Shown piece by piece: positions 61,240 through 64,000 of a stretch of 64,000 nt of DNA (positions are counted from its first letter, which is position 1; each line of letters begins with the position of its first letter). The position numbers were made by a program, and so were the translations under genes. The stretch covers positions 1 through 64,000 of the forward strand of contig CAYNPY010000009.1 of the NCBI GenBank assembly GCA_964399195.1, in the 5' to 3' direction. The notes under the pieces were generated by a model. That model had not been told where the DNA came from and did not search any database. It saw nothing but the letters and a program-made list of their open reading frames with translations. The stretch comes from CAINDZ01 sp964399195. GTDB taxonomy: Bacteria; Krumholzibacteriota; Krumholzibacteriia; LZORAL124-64-63.

Positions 61240-64000
61240 TCAGCGCACGAGGGTCAGCTTGGCGGTCGCGACGCCGTCCGCCGATTCCAGCCGCCCGAAA
61301 TACAGTCCGCCGCCGAGCGGCCGCCCGTCGTCGTCGCGGCCGTCCCAGAGCCGGCGCCCCTCGCCGCCGGTCAGCGGTCCGTCCGCCAGCGTCCGCACCA
61401 GGCGTCCCGCCACGTCGTACACGCGCAGGCGGGCGTGGCCGTCCCGCGGCAGGGCGAACGCCAGTTCGATGGCGCCGCGCGCCGGATTGGCGCCCACCGT
61501 CCGCAGGAAGAAGCGCGCGCCGCCCTGGCCGCCGATGGCGACCTCGCCGGGACGGCTCTCGGTCTGCCAGGGATGCAGCGCGACCAAGGCGTAGCGGGCC
61601 GCCGGGTCGGCCGACGGCGCGGCGTCGGTGAAGGCGCGCGCCTCGGCCGGCAGCGGCTCGGCCGTCAGCCGCAGGCTGCCCGCGGCGTCCAGGCGCTCGA
61701 CGTGCCAGCCCAGCACCGGCCGCTCGTCGGCGGGCCGCCAGGCCAGCCGCACGGCCGGGCCGAGCGGCTCGGCGCTGAAGGCGGCCAGGGCGAACGGCAC
61801 GCGCACCGGCGGCGCCGTGGTCACGCGGACGGCCAGGCCCGACTGCAGCGGGGCCATTCCGGCCGCGTAGTGGTTGTCATAGGTGAGCTGGAGGCCGTCG
61901 AGGCCGTCCGGCGATTCCCAGCCCGCCGTGGCGTACATGCGCAGGTGGTCGTTGTTCGAGACATGCTTGTAGAGGAACAGCATCTCGCCGTTGCCGTCCG
62001 GCCCGACGCGGCGCGCCGGATCCAGCAGCACGAGCTGGAACGTCTGCAGCCCGAGCACCTCGGGCTGGTAGTTGGGCAACCGGCTCCACTCGATGATGAA
62101 GCGGCCGCCGGCCGCGTCGTGCCAGGCGTAGATGCCATCGGGCGGCAGGCCGTTCGGCAGCTGTGCGCCCGACGCCGGCGTCTCCGGGTTCAGGTTGTCC
62201 CAGAACGGCGCCACCAGCGCGTTGTTGCCGTGCGTCGACGGCAGTGTCCAGTTGTAGAAGTCGTAGCGGTTGGACAGGTCGAACGACACCCAGCCGTTGT
62301 CGCAGACGCGCAGTCGCGTGTAGTCCTGCCCGAAGTAGCGGAACGCGAACGGCAGGTCCACCAGCACCGACGTGGCCAGGTTGTCGGGCACCGCGAAGTT
62401 CAGCTTCGTGCCCGGGCCGCCCAGCAACGTGGAGATCTCGGTCCAGGCGTACTGCGGGCGCGCGGCGGGGTAGTCCAGGTCGGCGCTGTCGTAGGCGTAG
62501 TAGCCGTGCGCGTCCGGACCGGTGGGCGCGGTGACGTCCACCCGGCCGATCACGGCCGCGCAGGTGGACTCGCGCCGCCAGCCCTCGGCCGTCGTGATGG
62601 TGACCGTGAAGTTCAGGGCCGTCCCCACCGCGGCCTCGGCCGGCACCGCGATCGACAGGCCGTCGCCGGTGCCGACCGTCGCGCCCGGCGCGCAGGGGCC
62701 GAAGGCCGCGCCGGCGCCCGCCAGCGCGGCGCCGGACCCGTCGGCCAGCGCCAGGGCGACGGTCCCGCCCGCGGTCGCCAGCGAGCCGTCGTTGCGCAGC
62801 GTCAGCACCAGCGGCGTCGTCTGCCCCGGCTCGACGTGACCGGCCGCCGCGTCCAGCGCCAGCGGCTGCAGACGCGCGGCCGCCACCGTGAACGACCACG
62901 CCGAGACATCGACGGCCCCGCCGCCGCGGTCGGCGGCCAGGCGCAGGGTCACCGTCGCCCCGTCCTCCGCGTCGTCGGCCACGGCCACCGTCAGCGGGGT
63001 CTGCGCCGGGGCCTCGAGCCCGGCCGCGAGCGCCGCGAACGAGGCCGTCCCCGCCGCCTGCGCCGGCCCCTCCACCGCCACGGCCGTCACCGCGAAGGCG
63101 TCGCTGCCGGCCGTGCCGCGGTTGGCCATGCGCAGCGTGACGTCCAGCGTCTCGCCGGGATTGGGCACGCCCTCGGCGCCGTCGGCGACCGTCGCCGACA
63201 CGGCGGCCACGAACACGGCCGCCGCGGCGGTCGGCACCGTCGTCTCGACCGGCGCCACGCCGGCTCCCGTCACCGCGACGACCACCGGCGCGCCCGCGCC
63301 CACCGGCGCCAGTTCGAGCCGGGCCACGCCGGCCGCGTCGGTGCGGCCGCTGCCGAGCAGCGCGCCGCCCTGCGTCACGCCCACGCGCGCGCCGGCCACG
63401 GGCTGGCCGCCGCCGGCCGGCAGGACGGTCACCGTGATGTCGTTGCCGCCGACCGGCAGCGATGCGGGCGCCTCCACCAGAATCGGAACCGGCGCGCCGC
63501 GCCAGTACTCCAGCGCGGGATCGCCCAGCAGGTTGTAGATGTGGAAGTAGAACTCGACCGACTCCTCGCCGTTGCCGGCGGCGTCCACCTCGTTCGGGAA
63601 GTAGTCCAGGAAGCGCAGCTTGCCCGCGTTGAGCAGTGCGCCCAGGTCGGTCAGGCCGCTCTCGACGATGCGCTCGAACACGGCGATCGCCATGGCGTCG
63701 TTGTAGCGGGTGTGCGACCAGTGCTCGCCGTTGCCGATGAAGGCCACGGCGCCCTTGCCCGGCGCCTCGGGCGTGCCCTGGCGGAGGAAGGCCTCGCCGA
63801 AGCAGGGCGGGCTGGAGGTGTAGTCGCCCGTCAGGCAGACGAAGCTCATCACCACCGGCAGCTTCCAGCCGTTGTTCAGCGCGGGGATGTCGTTGACCGT
63901 GTAGCTGGGCGGGTCCCAGCCGCCGGTGCCGTAGGCCCAGCCGCGGTAGACCACCATCGAGGCGCCCGCATCGATGTTCTGCTTGATCAGCTGCGTCCCC
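61240..64000 (-). CDS. C25 (gingipain-family) cysteine peptidase with sorting domain (5' partial)
   Basis: Open at the right edge; about 919 C-terminal residues are visible. The first visible part carries the C25 pattern NIDAGASMVVYRGWAYGTGGW and the Cys loop SFVCLTGDYTSSPPCFGEAFLR, then AVAFIGNGEHWSHTRYNDAMA. The family's catalytic His, usually in a GHG-type turn, is replaced at the expected place by YRGW, as in a subgroup of these proteins. Ig-like CARDB-type units (about residues 175-440), a jelly-roll (about 460-720) and an Fn3-like domain follow, ending in a diverged FlgD-Ig-like sorting domain (GANPARGAIELAF, ending LTLVR). It is upstream of and probably co-transcribed with pgsB. Surface protease or, through its inactive site, an adhesin. 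Confidence 0.85.
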   Translation of the reverse strand, partial: GTQLIKQNIDAGASMVVYRGWAYGTGGWDPPSYTVNDIPALNNGWKLPVVMSFVCLTGDYTSSPPCFGEAFLRQGTPEAPGKGAVAFIGNGEHWSHTRYNDAMAIAVFERIVESGLTDLGALLNAGKLRFLDYFPNEVDAAGNGEESVEFYFHIYNLLGDPALEYWRGAPVPILVEAPASLPVGGNDITVTVLPAGGGQPVAGARVGVTQGGALLGSGRTDAAGVARLELAPVGAGAPVVVAVTGAGVAPVETTVPTAAAAVFVAAVSATVADGAEGVPNPGETLDVTLRMANRGTAGSDAFAVTAVAVEGPAQAAGTASFAALAAGLEAPAQTPLTVAVADDAEDGATVTLRLAADRGGGAVDVSAWSFTVAAARLQPLALDAAAGHVEPGQTTPLVLTLRNDGSLATAGGTVALALADGSGAALAGAGAAFGPCAPGATVGTGDGLSIAVPAEAAVGTALNFTVTITTAEGWRRESTCAAVIGRVDVTAPTGPDAHGYYAYDSADLDYPAARPQYAWTEISTLLGGPGTKLNFAVPDNLATSVLVDLPFAFRYFGQDYTRLRVCDNGWVSFDLSNRYDFYNWTLPSTHGNNALVAPFWDNLNPETPASGAQLPNGLPPDGIYAWHDAAGGRFIIEWSRLPNYQPEVLGLQTFQLVLLDPARRVGPDGNGEMLFLYKHVSNNDHLRMYATAGWESPDGLDGLQLTYDNHYAAGMAPLQSGLAVRVTTAPPVRVPFALAAFSAEPLGPAVRLAWRPADERPVLGWHVERLDAAGSLRLTAEPLPAEARAFTDAAPSADPAARYALVALHPWQTESRPGEVAIGGQGGARFFLRTVGANPARGAIELAFALPRDGHARLRVYDVAGRLVRTLADGPLTGGEGRRLWDGRDDDGRPLGGGLYFGRLESADGVATAKLTLVR

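Overview
The window is G+C-rich throughout (about 70% by eye) and gene-dense, from a Gram-negative-type bacterium: it has a LolA-like periplasmic protein, an outer-membrane beta-barrel, a lipoprotein and many secreted proteins. Three large secreted proteins share a C-terminal beta-sandwich with the signature PNPFNP and a terminal VK/AK, and a fourth carries a diverged copy. This FlgD-Ig/'type A' sorting domain is typical of the Fibrobacteres-Chlorobi-Bacteroidetes superphylum and its uncultured high-GC relatives (Eisenbacteria, Krumholzibacteria and similar). That placement is inference; there is no rRNA or tRNA here to test it. A 10-N gap at 1748-1757 shows this is a draft scaffold.

Layout. 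1-3.7 kb: ftsH (left-truncated), folP and cdaA (c-di-AMP synthase), with a contig-end duplication inside the ftsH/folP junction. 3.7-4.8 kb: aroC on the minus strand. 5.1-7.7 kb: a secreted M14 carboxypeptidase. 7.8-15.8 kb: a full tryptophan operon with a consensus promoter, a Trp-rich leader peptide, a mutually exclusive antiterminator/terminator, then trpE, trpG, trpD, a trpC-trpF-trpB triple fusion, trpA and a DAHP synthase. 16.1-20.9 kb: three minus-strand genes, namely a STAS/HD-GYP protein with eroded key residues, a small HTH protein and a membrane-anchored coiled-coil protein with a duplicated tail motif. 21.2-24.5 kb: an unknown protein, a probable pseudo-hydrolase with an RGG-rich N-terminus, and a queuosine-mannosyltransferase-type glycosyltransferase. 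24.8-32.9 kb: a secreted subtilase with a beta-helix, a secreted PPC-like protein, queF and a secreted HExxH protease. 33.0-37.6 kb: a minus-strand operon (YgjP-like protease, HD hydrolase, FMN oxidoreductase, queG, amrS). 37.8-39.1 kb: mscL and mtfA. 39.1-46.0 kb: a BNR-propeller protein, a LolA-like protein, then guaB, hpt and udk (nucleotide salvage). 46.2-49.8 kb: divergent tex and a nucleoside transporter. 49.8-52.7 kb: a beta-hydroxyacid dehydrogenase-type oxidoreductase and an S9 peptidase. 52.8-64 kb: a tightly overlapping minus-strand cluster (C25 peptidase, pgsB, pgsC, pgsW, outer-membrane barrel, FGE-type lipoprotein, acyltransferase).

How the genes fit together. The trp operon plus aroC covers chorismate to tryptophan, and the operon ends with the first enzyme of the shikimate pathway. 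TrpE keeps the LLES feedback motif, so both attenuation and feedback inhibition are predicted. Three separate loci serve queuosine: queF (reduction to preQ1), queG (epoxyqueuosine reduction) and a DUF3524/GTDC1-type enzyme that may sugar-modify the finished base. guaB, hpt, udk and the nucleoside carrier form a salvage neighbourhood. The right end looks like a Gram-negative poly-gamma-glutamate assembly line with its own outer-membrane barrel, a decorated lipoprotein, a membrane acyltransferase and a gingipain-family protease.

Regulatory style. Most promoters I could find have exactly 17-bp spacers. Two genes (cdaA, udk) show a -10 element exactly 6 nt before the ATG and no Shine-Dalgarno sequence, which predicts leaderless mRNAs. 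Several convincing GC-rich hairpin terminators lack a strong U-tract.
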